The notes under the pieces were generated by a model. It saw nothing but the letters and a program-made list of their open reading frames with translations. It was not told where the DNA came from and ran no database searches. A DNA stretch of 64,000 nucleotides from Saussurea involucrata. Its lineage: Eukaryota; Streptophyta; Magnoliopsida; Asterales; Asteraceae. The stretch's first letter is position 1; every line of letters starts with the position of its first letter. Below are positions 53,671 to 64,000 of this stretch, piece after piece. The stretch lies in assembly GCA_033807775.1 (NCBI GenBank), contig CM066314.1, positions 149,843,429 through 149,907,428 of the forward strand, given 5' to 3'. Both the position numbers and the translations under genes were made by a program.

Positions 53671-55165
53671 TGTAATACCCCGGGTAAGTCCGTTAGTTAA
53701 ATTCCCTTTTCCGTTAAGTTTAGTTAACTTTAAAGTTGATGTTTAGGGTAAGATCGGGTAAATTTATAAGTTAAGGGTGTTTGGGTCATTGTTGAATAGT
53801 TTAAGGGCTAGAATGTAAATTGTGTTTGATATTACCTCTTTTAGACTTCAGATAAGTCATAACTCTGAAATATCTAGATTAAGGTATGTGTGTGTGTGTT
53901 CTTGGAGCTAAGAAGAAGAAAAGAAAGAGCTTTGTGATTAAGACATCAATTGGTGAGCTGTGGAAGTGAATTAAGGTATGTTCCTTTGTATTTTGTGTTT
54001 GTAATTGCTTTTAGAAGGGTTCTATCGGAGTAGAAACATCATTTACACATCTGGTAATAATTCTGTCGAATTCTGGGTGAATTAGGGATGAACAGTCAGT
54101 AGTTTCTGGATTGATTGAATGTGTCCGGATACTTTTGTTGGTAGTGTCCGGGTAGATTCTTGGGTGGTGTCCGGTAGTTTCTTTTATTAGTGTCCGGACG
54201 ATTCATTTGATGGTTTTCGGATGATTTAGATACCGGATGGCATCCAGATTCCTTTGGTGTCAGGATTCCTCATGTTGTCCGGATTCTTTATGCGGTCCGG
54301 AAAGTTCATGATCGTCCGGGTAGTTTGAGGTGTCCGAATACTTCAGCTGTTTGGTCATTTTTGAGGATAAGAGTTATATAGATGTATCTAGAGTCCTTAG
54401 CCTGCTAGTAAGTTTTATACATTTTGGTAAGGAGGTGCTTGTGTCTATTTGTTCCAGATTTGGTAAACTTTGAATGAATGATTGGATTTCTCGAGAAAAG
54501 CTTAGAAGGAAATTTGATAAGCGATCGAGGTGAGTTTTTACTTTAAAACGTTCTTAACTGGGATATGTATATGTGTGGTTTGAGTATGTGATAGAGGTGT
54601 GATTTTGTGTGTTTATGTTGAAATATAATATATTGAGATATTGTATTTACATAAGAATTATACTAAACAAGAATACGACTGGCCGGGCTTAGGACCGGTG
54701 TATTGGCTGTAGTTGTTGTACAGTGTTGATTGGTTGTAGTTGTTGTACAGCGTTGTTTATTAGTTGGCTTGCTACCAACTAATTTGGCCATGGGAATGAG
54801 GAGAGATGAAAACAATGTACGAGTCTTGCTTGGTAGTTAATCTTTGTGGTATAAGTATGTTTTATAAAAAGGATTTCTAAACTGACAGGGATTATCTCAC
54901 TAGACCGTTTGGTCTAACCCTCATTTTCCTTTCAAAAATATGTATTCCAGGTCAAGGATCTTTTGTTAGCAAAGGGAAGAATAAAGCATAGGAGACGGTT
55001 GCTAGCTGACGAAGATTAGGATATGTTTACATTTCTGTATTGTATAGTTTGAGACTTTGGGACCGAATGTGAAGTATCATGTATTTTGTTATGAAAGTAA
55101 CGATTTTGTGTATGAAATGTTAATTGTTATATATTATGTATGTTATGGGATACCGGGTCGTTACA
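53671..55165 (+). repeat. F 5' LTR
   Basis: The LTR is 1,495 bp, TGTAATACCC...GGGTCGTTACA. It contains a run of TGTCCGGA/GTCCGG words (about 54120-54320), a short tandem repeat TTGTTGTACAG (about 54710-54750), and the phrase TCTCACTAGACCGTTTGGTC (about 54895), which recurs in variant form in the solo LTR at 31209-33250. Confidence 0.85.
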
Positions 55166-55167
55166 GA

Positions 55168-55179
55168 TGGTATCAGAGC
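55168..55179 (+). other. F primer binding site
   Basis: TGGTATCAGAGC, two bases after the LTR. Confidence 0.9.
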
Positions 55180-55427
55180 CCTAGTTTAAGGGATTTAGGT
55201 ATTAGTATCTGTACCTAGACTTAAACTGCATGTGAAGTAGGATGTCCCTATGATTATAGAACCTTGGGATGATTAAGTATAAAAGGTAGAAGGAACATCA
55301 TGTAAGGTAATTTCAGATTACACCTGGCCAGTGTAATTGTGATCTTACAGGTGCATGTTTGAACTAGAATACCTTGTTATATGGGGTATGTGCTTATGTG
55401 TATGTTAACCTTGTCTGAATCAACAGA

Positions 55428-56541
55428 ATGGCAAGTGGTACGAGATAAACGAATCAGGAAGGGGGAGGAAATCCGAATAGATCTAATCCAACAGCCGGAG
55501 GAAGGGGAAGAGGGGGAGAAAGAGGCAGAGGCAGAACTGGAGGTAGAGTTCAGGGGCGAGGTACCGAATTTATTACACGAAATGATTTGACGGTGGAAAT
55601 GGGAAGACTTCAAGCCAATATACAAGCTATGTTCGATAGAACTCGTCACACAGAAACTGGAATACCAAATCCTAGTCTGGAAGACGAAATGCCCATTACA
55701 CATACTGTCATACCGGTGCCAAGGAAGTGTGACTATAAAATGTTTTTAAATTGCAAACCCCCGACGTATACAGGAGAAAGAGATCCAGTGAAGGCCATGA
55801 GGTGGCTGAAAGAGATATAAGCTGTCTTCAGGACCAACAAGTGTGCAGAAGAAGATAAAGTGCTATATGGAACCGCGATGTTGAAGGCAGATGATATATT
55901 TTGGTGGGAGGCTCATATTACCTCTAGAGGATCTGATGTATACTCAACTTTTACTTGGGACGAATTCACAACAGCTTTCAAAGGACAGTTCTGTCCTCAA
56001 GCAGCAGTTAGACAACTGGAAGAGGAATTCATGAACCTACATCAGAGAAGTTTATCGGTTAGGGATTACACTGCTCGCTTTCTGGAGAAGTCTCGCTTTG
56101 CGGAGTACTATGTTGCCACGGAGGCTCTGAAGATGGAATGGTTTATTTTCGGGTTAAATGCAGAAATTAGAAGGCTAGTGATTGCAAAAGGACCCGATAC
56201 CTTCTCAGCCGCAGTAGATGTCGCGGAAAATGTGGAACGGGATAATAGGAGAGACGTTGGTGATAAAAGTACTGGGAAAAGAAAATTGGAAGAAACGACG
56301 TACGATTCGGAAGAATACGAATCCCCGAGGGTTGATAGCTATTCACCTTTCAGGCCAGCTGAAAGAAGACCATGTTCAACATGTGATCGTATTCATCAAG
56401 GAAACTTCTATGGTGATTCTTGAAAGTGCTACAAATGTGGAAAGGCTGGTCATATCGCGAGAGATTGTCGGGTAACTCGATTATGTTTCGTTTGCAATCA
56501 TATTCAGTCTGAATGTCCACAATGGAAAGCACAGCGGGGTA
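55428..56541 (+). pseudogene. F gag, three stops
   Basis: ATG 55428 opens a frame with stops at 55446 (TAA), 55818 (TAA) and 56421 (TGA). A Gly/Arg-rich N-terminus (GRGRGGERGRGR) precedes the gag core (NCKPPTYTGERDPVKAMRW, FTTAFKGQFCP, FMNLHQRSLSVRDYTARF). A zinc knuckle CYKCGKAGHIARDC and a second, weaker CFVC...C cluster follow. All pieces are in one frame, so decay is by nonsense mutation here. Confidence 0.85.
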
Positions 56542-56912
56542 GTATGACGTTGAGACCAACGGGTGTTAGGCCAGAAGGAATACAAAGGTCTGAAGTACCG
56601 AAAGCAAAGGGTCGAGTTTTCCAAATGACGGAACAAGAGGTAGAAGAAAGTCCTGATGCGGTTACAGGTATGATTCTAATAAACTCTATATGTGCTAAAG
56701 TGTTATATGACTTCGGTGTAAAATGATTATTGGTATTTCCGTGCTTTTGTTGCTTATCTGTGTTAGAGATATAGATGGGTGTGAGGTGTCTATTCAGTTA
56801 GTTCCTATGGTTTTGTTGGGTCATCACAGATTTGAAGTTGACTCAATTAAACCCTCTTAGATACTTAGAATGTTTTTGGATTCTTTTGTGTAACTTGTAC
56901 TCTTATACCAAT
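56542..56912 (+). pseudogene. F protease fragment
   Basis: The frame continues from gag into DAVTGMILINSICAKVLYD, the start of the retropepsin domain, but the active-site Ser after Asp is Phe (DFG) and a stop follows at once (56722-56726). Weak protease-like sequence (SIQLVPMVL) continues until SIRE-E inserts at 56913. Confidence 0.65.
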
Positions 56913-57755
56913 TGTTCGGTGAAGTCGAAGATCAACCGAAACCAAGTGCGAAGACTATCTCATTGCGGAAGTGAGAAAATCGGCAGCAAGTTTCTACAAG
57001 TTACATCACCAACGATATGCTTGTGCTATCGGTGGACACGCATCACCGAATTGAAGAAATTCGGTGAGGAGTCCAAGAAGACTTCCACCGATATGTGTTC
57101 AGAAATCGGTGGAAGTTCAAGAAGACTGCACCGAAATATTAAACACTTCGGTGAAACTCTCTCCTTTCTAAAGAAGTGAGATTTCGAATTGGTGCAGTTT
57201 TCAATACAGGAGGTCGGTGGCCTTATTCTCTATAGACAAAAGAGAAGATCATTTATTATGAGACAATATCCTATTGTCAGATAAAAGTGGCATTTTGTCA
57301 TTTTATCTATTCTCAGATAAGGTCCTTTTCTGGTACGACTGTCCTCCTGGTTCCTTGGATAAGTTAAAAAGGAGATATCAGCTTTTCAGAAGTCAACCTC
57401 TACAATGAATGGAAGAGTGACAAATGTCCCATGCATTAAATGATGCATGGACTATAAATAGAGGTGAAGACTCTCCATGCAAATCACGCTTCTGAAGATT
57501 ACTAAGTGCAAGCTCCTTTCTTACTGAAACTGCATCTTGTGTCTAAGTGTCCAATTTGTTCTAAGTGTTTTTCAGTTTACTTTGTGTTAGATTGTTAGAA
57601 TAGTTTAACTGTTCTTTTCCGCAACAATCTTTTGTTTTCTATGTGTAATTCTTATTGAAAGATTTTCAATATATTGAATTAAAACTTGTGAAAATCTGAG
57701 TATTGTATTCAACCCCCCCTTCTACAATACTTGTTGAGCCATTTTGGGACCAACA
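56913..57755 (+). repeat. SIRE-E 5' LTR
   Basis: The LTR is 843 bp, TGTTCGGTGAAG...GGGACCAACA. GCATTAAATGATGC (57433-57446) precedes TATAAATAG (57453-57461). A C7 tract lies near the end. The word ATCGGTGG/TCACCGA recurs many times across U3. Confidence 0.9.
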
Positions 57756-57757
57756 AG

Positions 57758-57769
57758 TGGTATCAGAGC
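57758..57769 (+). other. SIRE-E primer binding site
   Basis: TGGTATCAGAGC, two bases after the LTR. Confidence 0.92.
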
Positions 57770-57799
57770 AGAAAGTTTAATTCATAAACTTGATCCGCA

Positions 57800-60301
57800 A
57801 TGGCTGCCTCATCTTCATCCCTAACTGTTGAAAACACTGGTCAAAACAATTTTGCTGAAAATGGTTCCATTTCAAAACCTCCCAAGTTTAATCCTAACAA
57901 CTTTTCTCTATGGAAAAGCCGTATGATGCTATTTATGGAAGGAGCGGATACTTGATATCCAATCATTCTCAAGGAGGGACCTATCATCCCGAGAGTTTGG
58001 GCTCGCTATGAAAAGCAGAGGCCGGGTAAGGAAACAGTTGATAAGTCAAGTGACTCTGATGATTCTGAACCTTCCGATACAGAGAAAGCAAAGACTACTG
58101 GTCGTTACATTCTCAAAAACCCAAAGGAATATACTGATGAGGAAAAACGATTGGTGTCTCTGGATTCTCGGCTTAGAGCAATCATTGTTCTCTCACTTCC
58201 TGATGAAGTCTATCACTCTCTTGTTAATTTCGGTACTGCTAAAGAGATGTGGACTACTCTGTGTGTACTTTATGAGGGTACAGAGGAAGTAAAGAAAAGC
58301 AAAAAGATTGGCCTCATTCGAAAATATGAGCTCTTTGCCCATGAAAAGGGAGAATCTCTTCCAAGCTTTTATAACCGTTTCAACTCTCTCTTAAATGATT
58401 TAAATTTACTAGGTAGAGTTTATGATAATGAGGAAGTTCTATGCAAGTTTATGGATTGTCTTCCTGACTTTTGGGAAAACATTTGCACTTGCATTAAAAC
58501 TACCAAGGATTTGGAATACATGCCTTTAACTGTTTTGTATGGAACTCTGTTCAACTTTGAACAAACCAAGCTTCATAGGAAAACCATCTTCAAAGAGATA
58601 AAAAGCTCTTCAATAGCTCTTATCTGTGAAAGTTCCAAGAAAAGTCAAAATGTTCCTTGTATCACATATCCCTCATCAGACTCTGACACCGAAAATCAGA
58701 ACAACCGCTCTCACCAAACGGAGGCATATCTGAGTGATGCCGATGATGAAGGTGATGAAATTTCGGTAGACCGAATGTCTGATGAAATGGCTATGATGGC
58801 CGATTTTAAAAATAAATCTCGAAATTTCAACAAACCCAGAAGTTTCAGAAAACCATCCTTTACAAAAATGTCTTCTTCTGATAAGACAAATGAAGAATGT
58901 TTCAACTGTGGTAAGAAAGGACACTTTGCTGCTGAGTGCAGAAACAAGCGTGTGTCAAAAGTCAATTCTACGTCCTCTGACAAATATCCTTCCAAATTTG
59001 AGAAATCCAAAGATAAATCATATTTCAAAAAGGATTCTCAATCCTCCTCACTCTCTCATCAGGAAAGTGCTGAAAAGTACAAAGCTAAGTACAAGAAAGA
59101 AAAGGAAAGAAATGAAGGATCTCAAAGGAAAGGAAAAGGATTAATGGCTGAGGCTCATGACTGGGAAGAAGAAGAAACCTCTGACAGTGATTCTCAAAAT
59201 ATGTGCTTTATGGCCATATCAGAAGAGGTGAAAGAAGAAAAGGCAAAGTCTCCAATGGCATTAGTTTCAACTGAATGCTCATCATCATACTCTCAGGTAC
59301 ATCCCTTCAATGACATGACTGATATTAAAAAGATAAATGCTTATGAATCTTTAACTCAAGATTTTTACAATGTCAAAGAAAGCAAGAAAAGAAAATCTGC
59401 TCAAGTTAAAAATCTTAAATCTCAACTTGAAGCTTTCATGTGTCAACTTGGAAAGTTTGAGATAATCAAAACTAAGCTTGAAAATCTAAAAGTCATAAAT
59501 CATGAAATTGAAAAGGAGAAGAATAAACTGTTCAAGAAGTTAAAGAAAGAACAGGAAATTGTCAGAAAATGGACAAATTCTTCAAGGAATCTTGAACAGA
59601 TCTTTCAAGACCAAATCGGTGGTAATAACAAGTTTGGGTTAGGATATGAAAAATCCAAGCTTGAAAAATCTTCCCATGCACTTGTTCCCATCACCGATAC
59701 ATGGGATGATGACTCTGAGTCAAACTCTTGTGATTCCATTTCTTTAAATTCTGCTGATCTTAGTGAAGCCTTTAAATATGGAATGTTTTTAAAAGCCAAA
59801 GAATCTTCATCTGATCAAACCCATAAAGTGCAAAATTTGAAGGATACTGTTAAACCCATTCATGATGTGTTCAAAGATTTAACCATTGATAACAACTCTT
59901 CAAATCTTTCAAAATCTCAAGCTTTCAAAGAAAAACACACCATGGAAAAATCCTTCACCGATTTTGTCCAAAAGGGAAAGACCGAAGTTTTCTCAAGAAA
60001 GACTCCTGACCATGCTTCAACCTCAAGAACCGAACTTTTTAGAGGTCCTCGCAATCCCCTTTTCGGCCCAAAGATTAAGATTGATATAATTGGAAAGGAA
60101 AAAGGAAAGGAACAAAAACCCAAAAGAACTTTCATCTACCGAAAATGTTATAATTGTGGTGATACCTTTCATCTTGCTAAGGACTGCCCAAGGGAAAGAA
60201 TCGACAGATCCAAACCCAAGGTCTCTCACATCTCTAACCCAAAAGGACCCATTACAAATGGGTACCTAAGAACTAACTTGATGTTGTCTGCAGGTTTTTG
60301 A
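57800..60301 (+). pseudogene. SIRE-E gag, one early stop and a terminal frameshift
   Basis: ATG 57800 begins the same protein as SIRE-1 gag (KPPKFNPNNFSLWKSRM). TGA at 57953-57955 replaces a codon that is Arg in SIRE-1. The remaining frame is open through the gag core, a first knuckle CFNCGKKGHFAAEC, a long coiled coil (intact here, stopped in SIRE-1), and a second knuckle CYNCGDTFHLAKDC. A one-base deletion just before the normal gag end (near 60253) changes KWVPK and extends the frame to 60301. Confidence 0.9.
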
Positions 60302-63300
60302 GCACCAACAAGTTTGGTATTTAGATAGCGGGTGCTCACGTCACATGACTGGAAACAAACATCTTCTTGTAAACTATGTGTCAGAAAAGGGTCCTTCTGT
60401 AACCTTTGGGGACAACTCCAGAGGTCACACTAAAGGGTATGGAACTCTCACGAATGGAACCCTCATCTTCAATAAAGTGGCATTTGTTGAAGGTCTCATG
60501 CATAACCTCCTTAGTATTAGCCAACTGTGTGATCTTGGATACAAAGTCATCTTTGAACTGCGTATCTGTACTGTTGTTGACAAGAATATGAAGGTTGTCC
60601 TCTCTGGAAGAAGGCTAGATAATGTGTATATCATTGATATGAGTCAAAACAACTCTTCAAATGTCTGCTTCGTGTCTGACGATACAGTCAAAAGAAACTG
60701 GCTGTGGCATAAACGTTTGTCTCATCTTAACTTCAAAACCCTTCATAAGTTATCAAACAAAGAGCTGGTGACTGGCATGCCTAAGTTGAACTTCGTCAAA
60801 GAAAAGTTGTGTGATGCATGTGAAAAAGGGAAGCTCACCAAATCTTCTTTCAAAACCAAGCAATGCTCTTCCATCAATCTCCCACTTCAGATGCTGCATA
60901 TGGATCTATGTGGACCAGTCAGCACTCCCAGTCTAGGAGGAAGAAGGTACATTATTGTTATTGTTGATGAATTCTCTAGATATACTTGGGTGTCTTTTCT
61001 CAGGTACAAAAGTGATGCAACTGAAGAAATCATCAACTTTGTCAAAAAGAATGAAATTCTGAATGGTCAGCTTGTCTGATCTGTAAGAAGTGACAATGGC
61101 ACCGAATTCAGAAACAGTGGTTTAGAAGACTTCTTCAATGAGAAAGGAATCTCTCAAAACTTCTCTGCTGTCAGAACTCCACAACAAAATGGTGTTGTGG
61201 AAAGAAGAAACAGAACTCTTTGTGAAGCAGCAAGGTCTATGTTGTGTGAAGCAAATCTGCCAACCTATTTTTGGGCCGAAGCTGTCAACACTGCCTGTTT
61301 CACTCAAAACAGGTCGGTGATAACAAAAAGACATGAGAAAACCGCGTATGAAGTCTTTCATGGAAGAAAGCCAAACATTGGTTTCCTTCATGTTTTTGGC
61401 TGTGTGTGCTTTATCCTAAATGATAGGGAAAATCTTGGGAAATTTGATCCTAAGGCAGATGAAGGAATCTTTGTGGGATATTCCTTGACTTCCAAAGGCT
61501 ACCGAGTTTACAATCTTCGGAGAGAATGCATTGATGAATCTATCCATGTAAAGTGTGATGATTCAAGATCATCTTCCTTGACAAATGATGATGAAGAGTT
61601 ACATAGATGGATATCATCATGCATTGGGAATTCTCCCATTTCAACCTCCACCGATACACCTTGTACTCCAAATATTTCCTCTGTTCCAAACAATCAAGTT
61701 GGGTCATCTTCTTTATCACCTGAAACCCTCTCTACCGAAATTGCCCCCACCGAACCTTACCCATCATCCACCGAAATTAACCCCATCACCGAAACTCTTC
61801 CTGCAAATAATCCCTCTGACGAGCCACCTTCATCACACCCTGCCAACACTCCAGCCCCGAACTTCCCTTCCACTTCAATTATTCCTTCACCGATGCCCCC
61901 TGCTCTTAAATGGACCAAAGATCATCCCATTGATCAAATCATCGGTGATCAGCAAGCTGGTGTTCAAACAAGGAGAGGTACCAACAACATCTGTCTCTAT
62001 GTGAATTTCCTATCTCTTGTTGAACCTAAAAAGATTGAAGAAGCCCTAAGTGACCCATGTTGGGTTTCGGCCATGCAAGAAGAACTCTCCCAATTTCAAA
62101 GAAACAAAGTCTGGAGACTTGTGCCTAGACCTTCAAGGAAAACAATCATCGGCACAAAATGGGTCTTTAGAAACAAAATGGATGAAGATGGTACTGTCAT
62201 CAGAAACAAAGCCAGACTCGTAGCTCAAGGCTACCGACAGGAAGAGGGCATTGATTATGATGAAACATTTGCTCCTGTTGCCAGACTTGAAGCTATCAGG
62301 ATCTTTCTTACTCATGCTGCTCACAAGAACTTCAGGGTATTTCAAATGGATGTGAAAAGTGCTTTTCTGAATGGAGAACTAGCTGAGGAAGTCTATGTAA
62401 AGCAACCTCCAGGCTTTGAAGATTCCACACATCCAGATTATGTGTACCGACTTGACAAAGCTCTGTATGGGCTCAAGCAGGCTCCTCAGACCTGGTATGA
62501 CACTCTTGCCATCTTTCTACTCAAGCATGGCTATACTAGAGGTACAATTGACAACACTCTCTTCCACAAGCAAACTTCAGGTAATCTCATTCTTGTTCAA
62601 ATCTATGTGAATGACATTATTTTCGGTGCTACCGATGAGTCTCTGTGTGATGACTTTGCCTCTCTCATGAAAAGTGAATATGAGATGAGCATGATGGGGG
62701 AGCTAACTTTTTTCTTAGGTCTTCAAGTGAAGCAAATTTCAGAAGGAATTTTCATAAACCAAAGCAAGTACATTAAAGATCTTCTGAAGAAATTTGGCTT
62801 TGAAAACTCCTCCCCCATGAAAACTCCCATGGCACCACCTTTGAAACTTGATACCGATTTAAATGGTGAATCTGTGGATGTTACCCATTATAGAGGCATG
62901 ATTGGTTCTTTGCTTTATTTAACTGCTAGCAGACCAGATATCATGTTTGCTACTTGTCTGTGTGCCCGTTATCAAGCAAATCCAAAGAAATCTCATTTGG
63001 ATGCTGTGAAACGGATTTTCAGGTATCTAAAGGGTACCATGCATCTGGGTCTTTGGTATCCCAAAGACTCAGGTTTTGAACTCATGGGATATTCAGATTC
63101 TGACTTTGCAGGTTCTAAAAATGATAGAAAAAGCACAACAGGCAGTTGTCAATTCCTTGGTGGAAAACTGGTAAGCTGGTCCAGCAAAAAGCAAAATTCA
63201 GTCTCAACATCCACTGCCGAGGCTGAATATGTTGCTGCTGGAAGTTGCTGCGCACAAATTCTATGGATGAAAAACCAGTTGAGAGACTACAATCAGTTCT

Positions 63301-63548
63301 ACTCCAAGATACCCATCCTATGTGATAATTCAAGTGCAATTGCAATTGCAAACAATCCTGTTCTTCACTCAAGGTCCAAACACATCGATATCCGATATCA
63401 TTTCATCAGGGATCATATCTCCAAAGGTGACATTGAGCTGCATTTTATTCCAACTGATCTTCAGCTTGCAGATTTGTTTACTAAACCTCTGGATGAGGCC
63501 AGGTTCACCTTCCTCATCGGTGAACTTGGCATGTTGTACTTAGAATAG
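60291..63548 (+). pseudogene. SIRE-E pol, one stop and an inactivated RT motif
   Basis: It carries the same domain order as SIRE-1: protease (WYLDSGCSRHMTG), integrase (LWHKRLSHLN finger; HMDLCGP, RSDNGTEF, GVVERRNRT), linker, RT, RNase H (SDSDFAGSKNDRKST, TAEAEY). TGA at 61077-61079, inside integrase just before its second catalytic Asp motif, is the only stop; from 61080 the frame is open to 63548. In RT the YVDD motif reads YVND: the first Asp codon is AAT at 62610-62612, which should abolish polymerisation. The long clean frame therefore overstates how functional the copy is. Confidence 0.92.
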
Positions 63549-64000
63549 GTTCAAAAAAAAAAACCTTTCGGTCTGATAACCTTCGGTGACAACAAGATCT
63601 CTTTTCGGCATAAGCATCTTCAGTGATCTTCTCGATGATCAGATAATTCTCGGTGGAACCAAGATCTACTTTCGGCATAAAAACCCCAAGTGATCTTTTC
63701 GGTGACTCATCTCTCGGTGGATATCCTCGGTGCGCATATCTGTCCTCTTCGGTGTCTCAACGCCTCGGTGGATCTCTTTGGTAAGCAAATCCTCACCGAT
63801 TCCATCTCGGCATATCTTTCCCCACCGATGCCCACCGATAATCTCTTCATATTCGTCACCGATGTCCACCAAAAATTCAAACCTATCCACACGTCACCCC
63901 TATAACCCTAGCCTGTCAGACCTCTCATCTCCCCGTTTTCGTGAAACGGCTTCCTGACCACGAATCCCAAAGTGGTCATGATTGCCTTTTTAGTTTATTT
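63549..64000 (+). other. SIRE-E region after pol, start of the third-ORF segment
   Basis: TCGGTG/CACCGA words are repeated densely (63570-63860). An open frame from 63730 encodes a Ser/Pro-rich stretch that may be the start of the third ORF, by position equivalent to 13240 onward in SIRE-1. The window ends before it can be confirmed. Confidence 0.4.

Larger units (their letters stand above)
53671..56912 (+). mobile_element. F: Tekay-like Gypsy element, 5' part
   Basis: The 5' LTR (53671-55165), initiator tRNA-Met PBS, gag and the start of protease are visible; SIRE-E interrupts it at 56913. The LTR start TGTAATACCCCGGG, the PBS TGGTATCAGAGC, an Arg/Gly-rich gag N-terminus and the gag core fit the Tekay (Del) chromovirus lineage. 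The left target copy would be AAGGT (53666-53670). The element is strongly decayed. Confidence 0.8.
56913..64000 (+). mobile_element. SIRE-E: Copia element, 5' LTR, gag and pol; runs off the window
   Basis: The LTR is 56913-57755, followed by PBS, gag, pol, and the start of a third-ORF region; the 3' LTR is outside. Left target copy CCAAT (56908-56912). It is the innermost and so the youngest insertion of the nest. Coding regions have only two nonsense codons and one frameshift at the gag end, but RT has lost a catalytic Asp. Confidence 0.9.

Overview
This window is intergenic, repeat-dense DNA from a flowering plant, most likely a eudicot. I find no host protein-coding gene, tRNA or rRNA gene. 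Nearly every coding signal belongs to a transposable element: Copia and Gypsy LTR retrotransposons with plant-type primer sites (TGGTATCAGAGC or TGGCGCCCACCG), a hAT transposon with an intron-containing transposase, PIF/Harbinger-type MITEs, an L1-type LINE relic and a probable tRNA-derived SINE. The DNA is visibly AT-rich outside the element coding regions. The species cannot be named from the sequence alone.

Layout, left half. A 3.8-kb hAT transposon (645-4417, transposase on the minus strand) is bounded by an 8-bp target duplication. A foldback element follows at about 4486-4690. Degenerate LTR-like DNA then holds a complete SIRE-type Copia element, SIRE-1 (6200-17601, TSD AAAAC), whose 3' LTR is split by a 1.6-kb solo LTR (15661-17246, TSD CAAGT). 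A GAGCATCTCC-family MITE with a Harbinger-type MITE nested inside lies at 18491-19798. At 20815-25739 (TSD GATTA) is a very young gag-only LTR element called TRG here: two almost identical LTRs, one intact 631-codon gag, and no protease, integrase or reverse transcriptase. Further right are a second GAGCATCTCC MITE, a SINE-like unit, and a LINE relic (about 27890-31048) holding two DNA-transposon insertions only 22 bp apart, followed by a probable solo Tekay-like LTR (31209-33250).

Layout, right half. Tat-A (34477-41568, TSD CTGAC) is a complete Gypsy/Tat-lineage element that has lost almost all of gag and protease, so that its first codons run straight into reverse transcriptase. From 41790 to the window end there is a five-deep nest. 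SIRE-C is split in gag by Tat-B (from 42738). Tat-B is split in its antisense ORF by minus-strand SIRE-D (from 50492). SIRE-D is split by Tekay-like Gypsy F (from 53671). F is split in protease by SIRE-E (from 56913), which runs off the right end. Only the left part of each is visible, and all five right parts should lie beyond base 64000.

How the parts may work together (inference). The SIRE elements and TRG share the same polypurine tract, primer site, C-tract near the LTR end and CCAACA/CTAACA-type LTR end, so TRG is plausibly copied by enzymes of a SIRE relative. Tat-A would need Gag from a Tat-B-like relative. All pol genes seen here carry stops or frameshifts, and SIRE-E also lacks a catalytic Asp of reverse transcriptase, so none of the visible copies looks autonomous. 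The hAT transposase is one base of a homopolymer away from a full reading frame and could be the youngest DNA-transposon source here.
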